A stretch of DNA of 6,597 nt from Chitinophagaceae bacterium (GTDB taxonomy: Bacteria; Bacteroidota; Bacteroidia; Chitinophagales; Chitinophagaceae), in the NCBI GenBank assembly GCA_947447815.1, contig CANFLJ010000112.1, positions 1 to 6,597 of the forward strand. Reading direction: 5' to 3'. The notes beneath the pieces are model-generated. The model saw only the letters and a program-made list of their open reading frames with translations. It was not told the origin of the DNA and did no database searches. Below are positions 1 through 6,352 of the stretch, in pieces (position 1 is the stretch's first letter; the number at the start of each line of letters is the position of its first letter). The position numbers and the translations under genes were made by a program.

Positions 1-1
1 C

Positions 2-121
2 AATTTAATAACGATTACCTACTGGGATTATGGTTGTAAAACAAGAAGACAAATGACGCCGAATTTCCTGAGTAGGATACTGTTTGGTATATCTCATTGT
101 ACTATTAAAAAGAAGCTATGA
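2..121 (+). CDS. possible 3' end of an upstream gene (partial)
   Basis: This frame is open from the left edge of the window for 39 codons and stops at a TGA (119-121) that overlaps the ATG of the next gene as ATGA, the classic 4-nt overlap of coupled genes. The tail ends in a basic IKKKL. I do not recognise the peptide. A second frame from base 1 is open for only 12 codons, stops at 37-39, and ends in GLWL, so it could instead be the end of an upstream beta-barrel protein. Thirty-nine open codons can arise by chance. The real case for this call is the overlap and the lack of a recognisable promoter before 118. Confidence 0.3.
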   Translation, partial: NLITITYWDYGCKTRRQMTPNFLSRILFGISHCTIKKKL

Positions 122-726
122 AAACCAACTCTATACTGCTATCCTTAGCTATTATACTGATGATACAATTAAGCAGTTGTAGTCCTGAATTAATCATTGC
201 TGAAAAGTATTATAATAAACATGAGAAGGTATTAACCACCATTGAAAAAGACTATAAGCTGCAATATGCCTACAAGCCATTTGCAGTAGCATTTACCGAC
301 AAATCATTCCGTTATGTGTCGATAGAAATAATGACCGATACGCTAAAGTATATATATGAATTTGAAGTAGGAGAGAGCAGGCTGAATGATACATTAATGA
401 AATACGAATTGAATAAGGCAGCAGTGCATCAATTGATCAATAATATGCGCAGCGTAAAATGTATATGGATAAATATGCTGGACTATTATGTAGAGGAACA
501 AAAGAATGCACTGGTGTTTATTGCTATAAGGCCGCTTGGGATGAATAACCCTTTTACGAATAAGAAATACTATATACTTACTTTCTTTAATAAGCAACAA
601 TATTTTGATAAGGAGGGCAACTTACTGGCTCGAAATAAACATAAAAGAAAACGGGAAGTGAACGGCGATTTTGTTAGAAGGATAAATGATAAGGTTTGCT
701 ATACTATTTCGGATAGGTTTAGGTAG
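118..726 (+). CDS. hypothetical lipoprotein
   Basis: This 202-residue protein starts with a lipoprotein signal: a short basic start (MKTN), a hydrophobic stretch at about residues 5-17, and the lipobox LSSC with Cys21 as the predicted lipidation site. It is therefore expected to be anchored to a membrane and exported from the cytoplasm. The mature part is rich in Lys, Tyr and Asn. It has alternating hydrophobic strands (FRYVSIEI, YIYEFEV, ALVFIAIRP, YYILTFF) and a very basic patch KHKRKRE near residue 174. I do not recognise a family and assign no function. The start at 118 gives a well-formed signal peptide. No convincing promoter or terminator flanks it, and it may be coupled to an upstream gene through an ATGA overlap. 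Four tandem repeats begin 6 bp after its stop. Confidence 0.8.
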   Translation: MKTNSILLSLAIILMIQLSSCSPELIIAEKYYNKHEKVLTTIEKDYKLQYAYKPFAVAFTDKSFRYVSIEIMTDTLKYIYEFEVGESRLNDTLMKYELNKAAVHQLINNMRSVKCIWINMLDYYVEEQKNALVFIAIRPLGMNNPFTNKKYYILTFFNKQQYFDKEGNLLARNKHKRKREVNGDFVRRINDKVCYTISDRFR

Positions 727-731
727 AGGAG

Positions 732-824
732 AATACAACGTGAGTATCGTGAATAATACAATCGTGAGTATCGTGAGTAATACAACGTGAGTGTGGTGTA
801 CAATACATTCGTGAGTTGTGAACT
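732..824. repeat. four imperfect 23-24 bp tandem repeats
   Basis: Four head-to-tail units lie at 732-754, 755-778, 779-801 and 802-824. Each begins AATACA and then carries CGTGAGT about 8 bp in, usually followed by a second GTGA or GTG. Units 1 and 2 are the most alike, and unit 4 is the most diverged. The array sits between the lipoprotein stop and the promoter of the 922 gene. There are no spacers, so it is not a CRISPR array. The GTGA-plus-GTGA/GTNA pattern loosely recalls the GTGAANNNTGTAA half-site of the adjacent promoter (8 of 13 positions against the 5270 copy), so it could be a degenerate operator array. It could equally be a simple slippage-generated repeat. Confidence 0.8.
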
Positions 825-834
825 AAGTAAATAC

Positions 835-900
835 TGTGAAAGGTGTAAGGAATAGTAATCATGGTGTAAGAATAAACTAAGGGACTATTATCAACTTTGC
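835..900 (+). promoter_or_regulatory. shared-architecture promoter, copy 1 (beta-barrel gene)
   Basis: A GTGAA (836-840) is followed by TGTAA at 844-848 and again at 865-869, exactly 21 bp apart. After 22 bp comes CAACTTTG (892-899), one mismatch from the Bacteroidota -7 consensus TAnnTTTG. The downstream TGTAA lies where the -33 element would be, which fits an activator-dependent promoter. Only 22 nt separate the -7-like box from the ATG at 922. The first 42 bp match copy 2 (1692 onward) at 40 positions, the next 14 bp diverge, and the last 10 bp are identical. Recruitment of a specific activator is inference. Confidence 0.65.
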
Positions 901-921
901 ATTTCATCAAAAAATAGAATT

Positions 922-1602
922 ATGAAAAAAGTAAATTTAATTATTATGGTAAAGAATTTAACCATTATTTTAATAGTATTAAGTAGCATTCAGGTTAAAG
1001 CTCAGAAGACAGAATTTGGAATAAGGTTTATGCCTACCCTTACAGGGTTTGATATAAATACTCCAACTGGAGCAACATTTGAAGGGAAGCAAAAGAATGG
1101 ATATGGAATTGGCGTACTGCTTGGGTATAATTTTACTAATCATATAAGTGTACAAGGAGAAGTATCTTATGAAGCTATTGAACAAAGTAGTTCGGATGCA
1201 AATAATATCTGGGATATGCAAATGAAGTATATCAATGTTCCTATATTCTTTGTGTTGAATACAGGGAAAGATAAAATATTGAATTTTAAGTTTTTACTTG
1301 GGCCACAGATAGGATTTGCATTGTCTCATAGTTTTTCTGTAACGGATAAGAATGAGATGAAAGTAACTGAACCTTATCTGAGAGTTCGTGATGGCGATTT
1401 AGGGATTGGTTATGGAGTAGGAGGGGACTGGAAAATAAATAAAGCCAATAATGTAAGAGTTAATTTTGGTGTAAGAGGCGTATTTGGTTCTATAGGGGAA
1501 GCGGATAATAGAATAATTAATACAGCAGCATCCTATTATATGGTAGACAGACCAAATGTAAAAACATATACTGCCTATTTAGGGTTGACCTGGCTTTTTT
1601 AA
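922..1602 (+). CDS. outer-membrane beta-barrel (porin-family) protein
   Basis: This 226-residue protein resembles the Bacteroidota porin-family or outer-membrane beta-barrel domain proteins (the PF13568-like group). It has an N-terminal signal peptide ending VKA, with cleavage predicted before Gln28. Amphipathic strands with alternating Gly and aromatic residues follow (YGIGVLLGYNF, ISVQGEVSYEA, YINVPIFFVLN, FKFLLGPQIGFAL, GIGYGVGGDW, VRVNFGVRGVF). The C-terminal strand ends in LTWLF, and a terminal aromatic is typical of BAM-assembled barrels. It should fold as a small barrel of about eight strands in the outer membrane. The substrate or partner is unknown. The start may be 922 or the in-frame ATG at 946 (residue 9). 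The shorter form would give a tidy 19-residue signal peptide. It is transcribed alone, between its own promoter and the terminator at 1639-1666. Confidence 0.82.
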   Translation: MKKVNLIIMVKNLTIILIVLSSIQVKAQKTEFGIRFMPTLTGFDINTPTGATFEGKQKNGYGIGVLLGYNFTNHISVQGEVSYEAIEQSSSDANNIWDMQMKYINVPIFFVLNTGKDKILNFKFLLGPQIGFALSHSFSVTDKNEMKVTEPYLRVRDGDLGIGYGVGGDWKINKANNVRVNFGVRGVFGSIGEADNRIINTAASYYMVDRPNVKTYTAYLGLTWLF

Positions 1603-1638
1603 ACTTCATATAGCGTATTGATTTATGATATATCAATT

Positions 1639-1666
1639 AGCCTACTTTTCTGAAGTAGGCTTTTTT
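1639..1666 (+). terminator. intrinsic terminator after the beta-barrel gene
   Basis: A perfect 9-bp stem, AGCCTACTT (1639-1647) pairing with AAGTAGGCT (1653-1661), encloses a 5-nt loop and runs into a six-T tract (1661-1666). It lies 36 bp after the stop at 1602. It separates the beta-barrel gene from the GH130 operon. Confidence 0.92.
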
Positions 1667-1691
1667 ATGCCCCATTATGTAATCTAGTATC

Positions 1692-1757
1692 TGTGAAAGA
1701 TGTAAGTAATAGTAATCATGGTGTAAGAATAAAGGATTGAGGGAGTGTCAACTTTGC
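1692..1757 (+). promoter_or_regulatory. shared-architecture promoter, copy 2 (GH130/GT operon)
   Basis: The layout is the same as copy 1, base for base in spacing: GTGAA at 1693, TGTAA at 1701-1705 and 1722-1726 (21 bp apart), a 22-bp gap, then CAACTTTG at 1749-1756. A short inverted repeat TTGA-N7-TCAA (1737-1751) overlaps the -7-like box. The box lies 96 nt before the ATG at 1853, which implies a 5' leader of roughly 90 nt (1758-1852). That leader is AT-rich with a 10-bp palindrome AACAATTGTT (1818-1827). I see no riboswitch or second promoter in it. Confidence 0.65.
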
Positions 1758-1852
1758 CGAAACATAATTTCTTCATTCCAGACATTGAAACGGGCTTGTT
1801 GAAATTACTGTTTAGATAACAATTGTTTTTAAATACATTAAAATAATGAGTC

Positions 1853-2896
1853 ATGATTGAAGTAACTAAACTAGGAATTTTATTAGAGAAAACTACCCGT
1901 GATTTTGAGAATGAAGGTGTGCTGAACCCAGCAGTAATAAAAGTAGGAGATGATGTGCATGTCTTTTACAGGGCAGTAAGCAAGGGTAATTATTCGAGTA
2001 TTGGCTATTGCAAGTTAAGTGGCCCTACGAAAGTAGTAGACAGGCTCGAAGTGCCTTTATTATCTATGGAGTTTAGTTATGAATCGCATGGTATAGAAGA
2101 TCCGAGAATTACTAAAATAGATGACTTATATTTTATGACGTATACCGCCTTTGATGGTGTAAACGCAATGGGCGCATTAGCAACTTCTGCTGATATGATT
2201 CACTGGGATAAAAAAGGAATAATTGTCCCCAAGATTACCTATGATGAATTTAGAGTTTTAGCTGAAACGAAGAGAGCAATTAATATTAAATATCTTAGGT
2301 ATAATGCTCATCAACAGAATGTAGATAAAGAGGGGGAACAAGTTTATTTGTGGGATAAAAATGTTATTTTCTTTCCCCGTAGGATTAATGGTAAACTATG
2401 CTTTCTGCATCGTATAAGACCGGATATTCAGATTGTAGTTGCACTGAATAATATTACAGAATTGACACAAGAATTCTGGCATGATTATTTCCTTCAAATG
2501 GATGACTGCATTGTACTTTCTCCAAAATATGATCATGAAGTAAGCTATATAGGAGGAGGGGCTACGCCAATAGAAACAGAGCATGGATGGTTGCTTATTT
2601 ATCATGGTGTACACGATTCTATAAAGGGCTATGTTTATTGTGCATGTGCAGCATTGCTTGATTTGAATAATCCACAGAAAGAAATTTCCAGGCTACCTTA
2701 CCCTTTGTTTAAACCAGAAGCTGAATGGGAATTGAAGGGAGAGGTGAATAATGTATGTTTCCCTACCGGGACTGCATTGTTTGGCGATAAACTATATATA
2801 TACTATGGTGCTGCCGATGAAAGAATTGCTGTGGCTTCGGTTTGCCTTTCGGACTTATTGAAAGAATTAATCCTAAATATTAAAAAAGATGTTTAA
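1853..2896 (+). CDS. GH130-family beta-mannoside phosphorylase-like protein
   Basis: This 347-residue protein is a single five-bladed beta-propeller of the GH130 type, at the family's usual length, with no signal peptide, so it is cytoplasmic. Visible family motifs, in order, are NPA (25-27), FYR (38-40), GIEDPRI (80-86, where Asp83 matches the conserved catalytic Asp), FFPRRINGK (173-181) with LHR (185-187), GGGATPI (234-240), YHGV (250-253), FPTG (303-306) and YYGAAD (317-322). Characterised GH130 members mostly phosphorolyse beta-mannosides to mannose 1-phosphate, while a subset are hydrolases lacking the basic phosphate-binding residues. Retention of Arg40 and the HR pair favours a phosphorylase, but linkage and acceptor cannot be read from sequence. 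Some relatives carry the misleading database label 'pesticidal protein Cry7Aa'. The gene overlaps the next one by 8 nt, so the two are probably translationally coupled. An out-of-frame ATG at 1847 is followed by an early stop, which leaves 1853 as the start. Confidence 0.88.
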   Translation: MIEVTKLGILLEKTTRDFENEGVLNPAVIKVGDDVHVFYRAVSKGNYSSIGYCKLSGPTKVVDRLEVPLLSMEFSYESHGIEDPRITKIDDLYFMTYTAFDGVNAMGALATSADMIHWDKKGIIVPKITYDEFRVLAETKRAINIKYLRYNAHQQNVDKEGEQVYLWDKNVIFFPRRINGKLCFLHRIRPDIQIVVALNNITELTQEFWHDYFLQMDDCIVLSPKYDHEVSYIGGGATPIETEHGWLLIYHGVHDSIKGYVYCACAALLDLNNPQKEISRLPYPLFKPEAEWELKGEVNNVCFPTGTALFGDKLYIYYGAADERIAVASVCLSDLLKELILNIKKDV

Positions 2897-5258
2897 CGAC
2901 GCCCTGATTAGTAACACTAATAATAAAATACAGATAATGCCCAATGGTCATGTGCCTATAATGGGAAAGGCTGTATCGAAAATTAAGACTCCAGTACCTG
3001 AGTTACTTTTTATTACATCGTACCCTCCAAGAGAGTGCGGTATTGCTACTTATTCCTACGATTTGATTAAGGCTTTGAATAATAAATTCAATCAATCTTT
3101 TGCTATCAGAATTTGTGCAATAGAATCGGATATAGAACAGTTTGAATACCCTGAAGAAGTGGCGTATACCCTTAATGCAGATCATCCAGCTTCATTTGCA
3201 ACACTTGCCAAAGAGATTAATGATAATCAAGCTATTAGTACCGTAATTGTTCAACATGAATTTGGATTCTTTGCCAATACAGCAATAGAATTTATTGAGT
3301 TTTTATATAAGCTTGATAAACCAATTGTAGTGGTGTTTCATACGGTATTGCCTGGTCCTGATGAATTGCTGAAATCAAGAATTGAAGAAATTGTTCAGGT
3401 AGCTGATTCCATTGTTGTGATGACTAAAACATCGGAAGCCATTCTGAAAAGAGATTATGATATAAATCCAAAGAAAATAACCGTAATTCCTCATGGCACT
3501 CACCTTGTGCCGCATCTTGATAAAGAATGTTTGAAGGATAAATATAATTTAACTGGCAGAAAAATACTCTCCACATTTGGGTTGCTTGGCTCCGGTAAAA
3601 GTATAGAAACCACTATTGATGCATTGCCTGCTATAGTGAAGAACAACCCATCTGTATTATTTCTGATAATAGGAAAGACACATCCTTCTATAAAAAAACA
3701 AGAGGGGGAAAAATATAGGAATATGCTGGTAGATAAAGTGGAGAAATTAAAGCTGAATAATCATGTTCAGTTTATTAATTCCTTTTTACCTACACCCGAT
3801 TTATTAGAATACCTGCAGTTGACAGATATCTATTTGTTTACCTCAAAAGATCCCAATCAGGCCGTTAGTGGTACGTTCTCTTATGCCATTAGTTGCGGCT
3901 GTCCTATTATATCTACACCAATACCACATGCGAAAGAAGTATTAGGGAAAGATGCTGGGATTATAGTCGATTTTGGTAACGCAGTTCAATTGGCTAAAGC
4001 AGTAAATAAACTACTGGATAATGAAATGCTGAGAAATATTATCAGTATGAATGGTTTGCATAGAATAGCATCTACGGCCTGGGAGAATTCAGCTATTGCT
4101 CATGCTATGCTATTTAAGAAACTGGATAAGGGCAAGATGAAACTGAAATATAATTTACCCGTCATTAACCTGGATCATATTAAAAAGATGACAACCGATT
4201 TTGGTATGATTCAATTCTCTGTTATTAATCAACCAGACATAGGATCGGGATATACCATTGATGATAATGCAAGAGCCATGATTTCTCTCTGTCAGCATTA
4301 TAAACTTACTAATGATAAGGAGGATTTAAATTACATTGTTATCTATCTGAATTTTATAAAACATTGTATTCACCCAGCAACTAATTTCCTGAATTATGTG
4401 GATGAACACAAAGCATTTACAGCGCAGAATAATGAAACTAATCTGGAAGATTCAAACGGAAGAGCAATATGGGCTTTGGGTTACTTGATCTCTTTCGAAA
4501 ATATATTGCCAAAAGAGATTATCAAAGAAGCAAGATGGATTATGGAAACATCTATACCTAATATATATAAAATGCGCTCAACCAGGGCGATGGCTTTTGC
4601 TATAAAGGGATTATACTATTATAATGAGGTTACTAATTCGATTAATGTTATTCATTTAATAAATGATTTGAGTGATAGATTAGTTCAGATGTATAAACAT
4701 GAATGTGATGGTGAATGGAAGTGGTTTGAAAGTTATCTTACTTATGCAAATAGCACATTGCCAGAAGCTTTATTATGTGCCTGGCTTGCAACAGGGGAAG
4801 AAAGTTATCTTGAAATTGCTAAATCATCATTTGATTTTCTGTTATCTAAAATATTCAAGAATAATAATATTAAAGTAATATCCAATAAAGGCTGGTTGAA
4901 TAAAGGGAATGAATTGCAAATAGAGAATTGTGGAGGAGAACAACCCATTGATGTTGCGTATAGCATTATGGCATTGAGTAAATTTCATGCGGAATTTAAA
5001 GAAGAGGGATATAAGGATAAAATGAGGCTGTCGTTTAACTGGTTTTTAGGTGCTAATCATTTGCAGCAGATCATTTATAATCCTTGTACAGGGGGCTGCT
5101 ATGATGGGTTGGAAGAGCATAATGTGAATCTTAATCAGGGGGCAGAATCTACGGTAAGTTACCTTATGGCAAGACTTACTTTAGAAGAGAATTTAAAGCA
5201 TAAAACTATTGAATTTATTCATGCCAAAGTTTCTGATAATGTATTGGTAGAATATTAA
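2889..5258 (+). CDS. GT4-type glycosyltransferase fused to helical C-terminal domain
   Basis: This is a 789-residue cytoplasmic two-domain protein. Residues 38-412 form a GT-B glycosyltransferase of the GT4 type: a Gly-rich N-terminal loop (SYPPRECGIATYS, 44-56), QHEFG (122-126), VIPHG (199-203), FGLLGSGKSIE (230-240), and the donor-site region SGTFSYAISCGCPIISTP (327-344) with Glu350. The usual EX7E acid positions appear to be Gln324 and Tyr332. Residues 425-770 are mostly helical and resemble an alpha/alpha-toroid: GYTIDDNARAM (454-464), LEDSNGRAIWALGY (519-532), WFESYLTYANSTLPEALL (612-629), EQPID (684-688), and GGCYDGL (735-741) followed by NQGAEST (749-755). This second unit's activity is unknown to me. 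Pairing with GH130 suggests making and recycling a mannose-containing glycan, by inference. The first 37 residues precede the fold, so Met17 or Met25 could be the true start. Confidence 0.85.
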   Translation: MFNDALISNTNNKIQIMPNGHVPIMGKAVSKIKTPVPELLFITSYPPRECGIATYSYDLIKALNNKFNQSFAIRICAIESDIEQFEYPEEVAYTLNADHPASFATLAKEINDNQAISTVIVQHEFGFFANTAIEFIEFLYKLDKPIVVVFHTVLPGPDELLKSRIEEIVQVADSIVVMTKTSEAILKRDYDINPKKITVIPHGTHLVPHLDKECLKDKYNLTGRKILSTFGLLGSGKSIETTIDALPAIVKNNPSVLFLIIGKTHPSIKKQEGEKYRNMLVDKVEKLKLNNHVQFINSFLPTPDLLEYLQLTDIYLFTSKDPNQAVSGTFSYAISCGCPIISTPIPHAKEVLGKDAGIIVDFGNAVQLAKAVNKLLDNEMLRNIISMNGLHRIASTAWENSAIAHAMLFKKLDKGKMKLKYNLPVINLDHIKKMTTDFGMIQFSVINQPDIGSGYTIDDNARAMISLCQHYKLTNDKEDLNYIVIYLNFIKHCIHPATNFLNYVDEHKAFTAQNNETNLEDSNGRAIWALGYLISFENILPKEIIKEARWIMETSIPNIYKMRSTRAMAFAIKGLYYYNEVTNSINVIHLINDLSDRLVQMYKHECDGEWKWFESYLTYANSTLPEALLCAWLATGEESYLEIAKSSFDFLLSKIFKNNNIKVISNKGWLNKGNELQIENCGGEQPIDVAYSIMALSKFHAEFKEEGYKDKMRLSFNWFLGANHLQQIIYNPCTGGCYDGLEEHNVNLNQGAESTVSYLMARLTLEENLKHKTIEFIHAKVSDNVLVEY

Positions 5259-5268
5259 TAACAAAAAC

Positions 5269-5334
5269 AGTGAATCATGTAAATAATACCATGAATGCTG
5301 TAACAAATTAAGTGATGTTGTGTATCACTTTTGC
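5269..5334 (+). promoter_or_regulatory. shared-architecture promoter, copy 3 (lipoprotein/YtxH operon)
   Basis: The sequence has diverged from copies 1 and 2 but keeps every spacing: GTGAA at 5270, TGTAA at 5278-5282 and 5299-5303 (21 bp apart), a 22-bp gap, then CACTTTTG at 5326-5333. Here the direct repeat is clearest, as GTGAATCATGTAA (5270-5282) and ATGAATGCTGTAA (5291-5303) match at 10 of 13 positions. The -7-like box lies 36 nt before the ATG at 5370. Copy 3 starts 11 bp after the stop of the glycosyltransferase gene. Confidence 0.65.
5310..5330. repeat. inverted repeat overlapping the third promoter
   Basis: AAGTGAT (5310-5316) and ATCACTT (5324-5330) form a perfect 7-bp inverted repeat around a 7-nt centre, and the right arm overlaps the -7-like box. 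It is followed by only two further T residues, so it is a poor intrinsic terminator for the upstream operon. An operator, or a transcript-end hairpin shared with the promoter, are both possible. Confidence 0.5.
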
Positions 5335-5369
5335 ATAGTAATTAAAAATAAAAAGTTACAACGAATAAA

Positions 5370-5813
5370 ATGAAAACAAATAAAAGTAATTCTAAGTTCA
5401 AAATGTATTCTCTTGTAGTGTTGACTGTATTGTCGATGAGTTTTTTCTATTCCTGTTCACATAAAGTTTCCTTTTTGAATTCTTCTATTGTGCCAGCCGC
5501 AAGAGGTTCCGTGAAAGTATCCAAAGACAACAATAAAAACTATGTGGTTAAAATAAGAATTGACAATCTTGCAGAAGTGTCCAGATTACAGCCTCCCAAA
5601 AATTGTTATGTAGTATGGATGATTACTGATAAAGAAGAATTAAGAAATATTGGTCAAATAAAAAGTGCCGAGGCGGTACTTTCATCAAAATTGTCAGCGT
5701 ATTATGAATCGGTTTCATCTTTTAAACCTATAAGGATTTTTATTACTGCTGAGAATGATGCTGCTGCAACGAATCCTGATCCAATTATCATTTTAACCAC
5801 CAGCAATTTTTAA
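5370..5813 (+). CDS. small conserved-type lipoprotein, function unknown
   Basis: This 147-residue protein has a lipoprotein signal: basic residues at the start (MKTNKSNSKFK), a hydrophobic core at about 13-27, and Cys29 in the FYSC lipobox. Starting at Met12 would remove the basic n-region, so 5370 is preferred. The mature domain looks like one small beta-sandwich (SVKVSKDNNKNYVVKIRIDNL, then CYVVWMITD, then a KPIRIFITAEND strand). It recalls the short anti-sigma-K-like or cupredoxin-like exported domains seen in Bacteroidota. That resemblance is from memory of sequence style, not a confirmed family. No catalytic motif is visible. It heads a run of four closely spaced genes (gaps of 31, 31 and 42 nt) with no terminator between them, so it is probably the first gene of an envelope or stress operon. 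Confidence 0.82.
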   Translation: MKTNKSNSKFKMYSLVVLTVLSMSFFYSCSHKVSFLNSSIVPAARGSVKVSKDNNKNYVVKIRIDNLAEVSRLQPPKNCYVVWMITDKEELRNIGQIKSAEAVLSSKLSAYYESVSSFKPIRIFITAENDAAATNPDPIIILTTSNF

Positions 5814-5844
5814 ATATTATTAAATAATTAATCAAACAAAAATT

Positions 5845-6000
5845 ATGGGAAATCTACTTTATTTAATTGCAGTAGTCCTTATACTGTTCTGGGCAATTGG
5901 ATTCTTTGCCTACAGTGCCGGTGCAATTATACATATTCTTTTAGTGATAGCTGTGATATCTATCTTATTAAGAATAATACAAGGAAATAAAATCGTTTAA
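5845..6000 (+). CDS. lmo0937-family small membrane protein
   Basis: This 51-residue protein begins MGNLLYLIAVVLILFWAIGF and ends IIQGNKIV. It has two hydrophobic segments (about residues 4-22 and 27-43) separated by a short AYSAG turn. This is the pattern of the lmo0937 family (DUF5670): a conserved MGNLLY start, W-x-I-GFF, SAG, IHILLVIAVI and a short basic tail. These are small inner-membrane proteins, often found beside CsbD- or YtxH-type stress genes. Their molecular role is not known. The start has an A/T-rich leader (caaaaatt). The gene is easily missed because of its size, but length, composition and position within the operon all support it. Confidence 0.87.
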   Translation: MGNLLYLIAVVLILFWAIGFFAYSAGAIIHILLVIAVISILLRIIQGNKIV

Positions 6001-6031
6001 ATAAAAACAATAACACACTAAAAAGTTTATT

Positions 6032-6310
6032 ATGAAAAAAGGTAATGTAGTATTAGGATTATTAGCAGGCTTAGCCGCTGGTGCAGTATTAGGGATTTTG
6101 TTCGCGCCTGAAAAGGGTTCAAGGACAAGAAGAAAAATAATGCATAAAGGAGAAGATTTAGCAGATGAACTAAAAGATAAGTTCGATGGACTGTTAGATG
6201 ATATTAACGAAAAGTATGAGACAGTGAAATCTAAAACGGAAGCCTTTATTGGAGGAGAAAAAGCAAAGTTTGAAGAAGCCAAAAATAAGGCTAAAGATTC
6301 TATAGCTTAA
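6032..6310 (+). CDS. YtxH domain-containing protein
   Basis: This 92-residue protein has an N-terminal Gly/Ala-rich membrane segment (residues 5-24) followed directly by the YtxH hallmark GILFAPEKGSRTRRKI (21-36). A charged helical tail (about 38-92) rich in Lys, Glu and Asp is likely a coiled coil. YtxH-type proteins are small general-stress or envelope-associated proteins in Firmicutes and are widespread in Bacteroidota; no enzymatic activity is known. Here the tail would face away from the membrane anchor and could mediate protein contacts. The gene lies 31 nt after the lmo0937-type gene and 42 nt before a holin-X-like gene, a grouping that fits one membrane-associated operon. Confidence 0.9.
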   Translation: MKKGNVVLGLLAGLAAGAVLGILFAPEKGSRTRRKIMHKGEDLADELKDKFDGLLDDINEKYETVKSKTEAFIGGEKAKFEEAKNKAKDSIA

Positions 6311-6352
6311 TAGACTCCACTTTTAATAATTAGCAATCATCAATCATATATC

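Noticed and set aside
394..600. Minus-strand open frame inside the first lipoprotein gene
   Set aside because: It is a shadow of the coding strand, with an unusual Cys/His/Ile-rich composition and no start context.
732..824. CRISPR-like array
   Set aside because: Units are contiguous with no unique spacers and no cas genes are present.
719..910. Minus-strand open frame of 63 codons
   Set aside because: Its repeated CI-HDTH pattern is just the translation of the tandem repeats, and it covers the promoter of the 922 gene.
979..1221. Minus-strand open frame inside the beta-barrel gene
   Set aside because: It is antisense to a protein with clear signal peptide and barrel strands.
1818..1827. 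Palindrome AACAATTGTT as an operator
   Set aside because: A 10-bp A/T-rich palindrome is expected by chance in DNA of this composition, and no second copy was found.
2396..2614. Minus-strand open frame inside the GH130 gene
   Set aside because: It is antisense to a region carrying conserved GH130 motifs.
3003..3185. Minus-strand open frame inside the glycosyltransferase gene
   Set aside because: It is antisense to the conserved N-terminal GT-B region.
5968..6282. Minus-strand open frame of 104 codons
   Set aside because: It lies antisense to the well-supported YtxH gene, is Ser/Pro/Asn-rich low-complexity, and has no recognisable domain.
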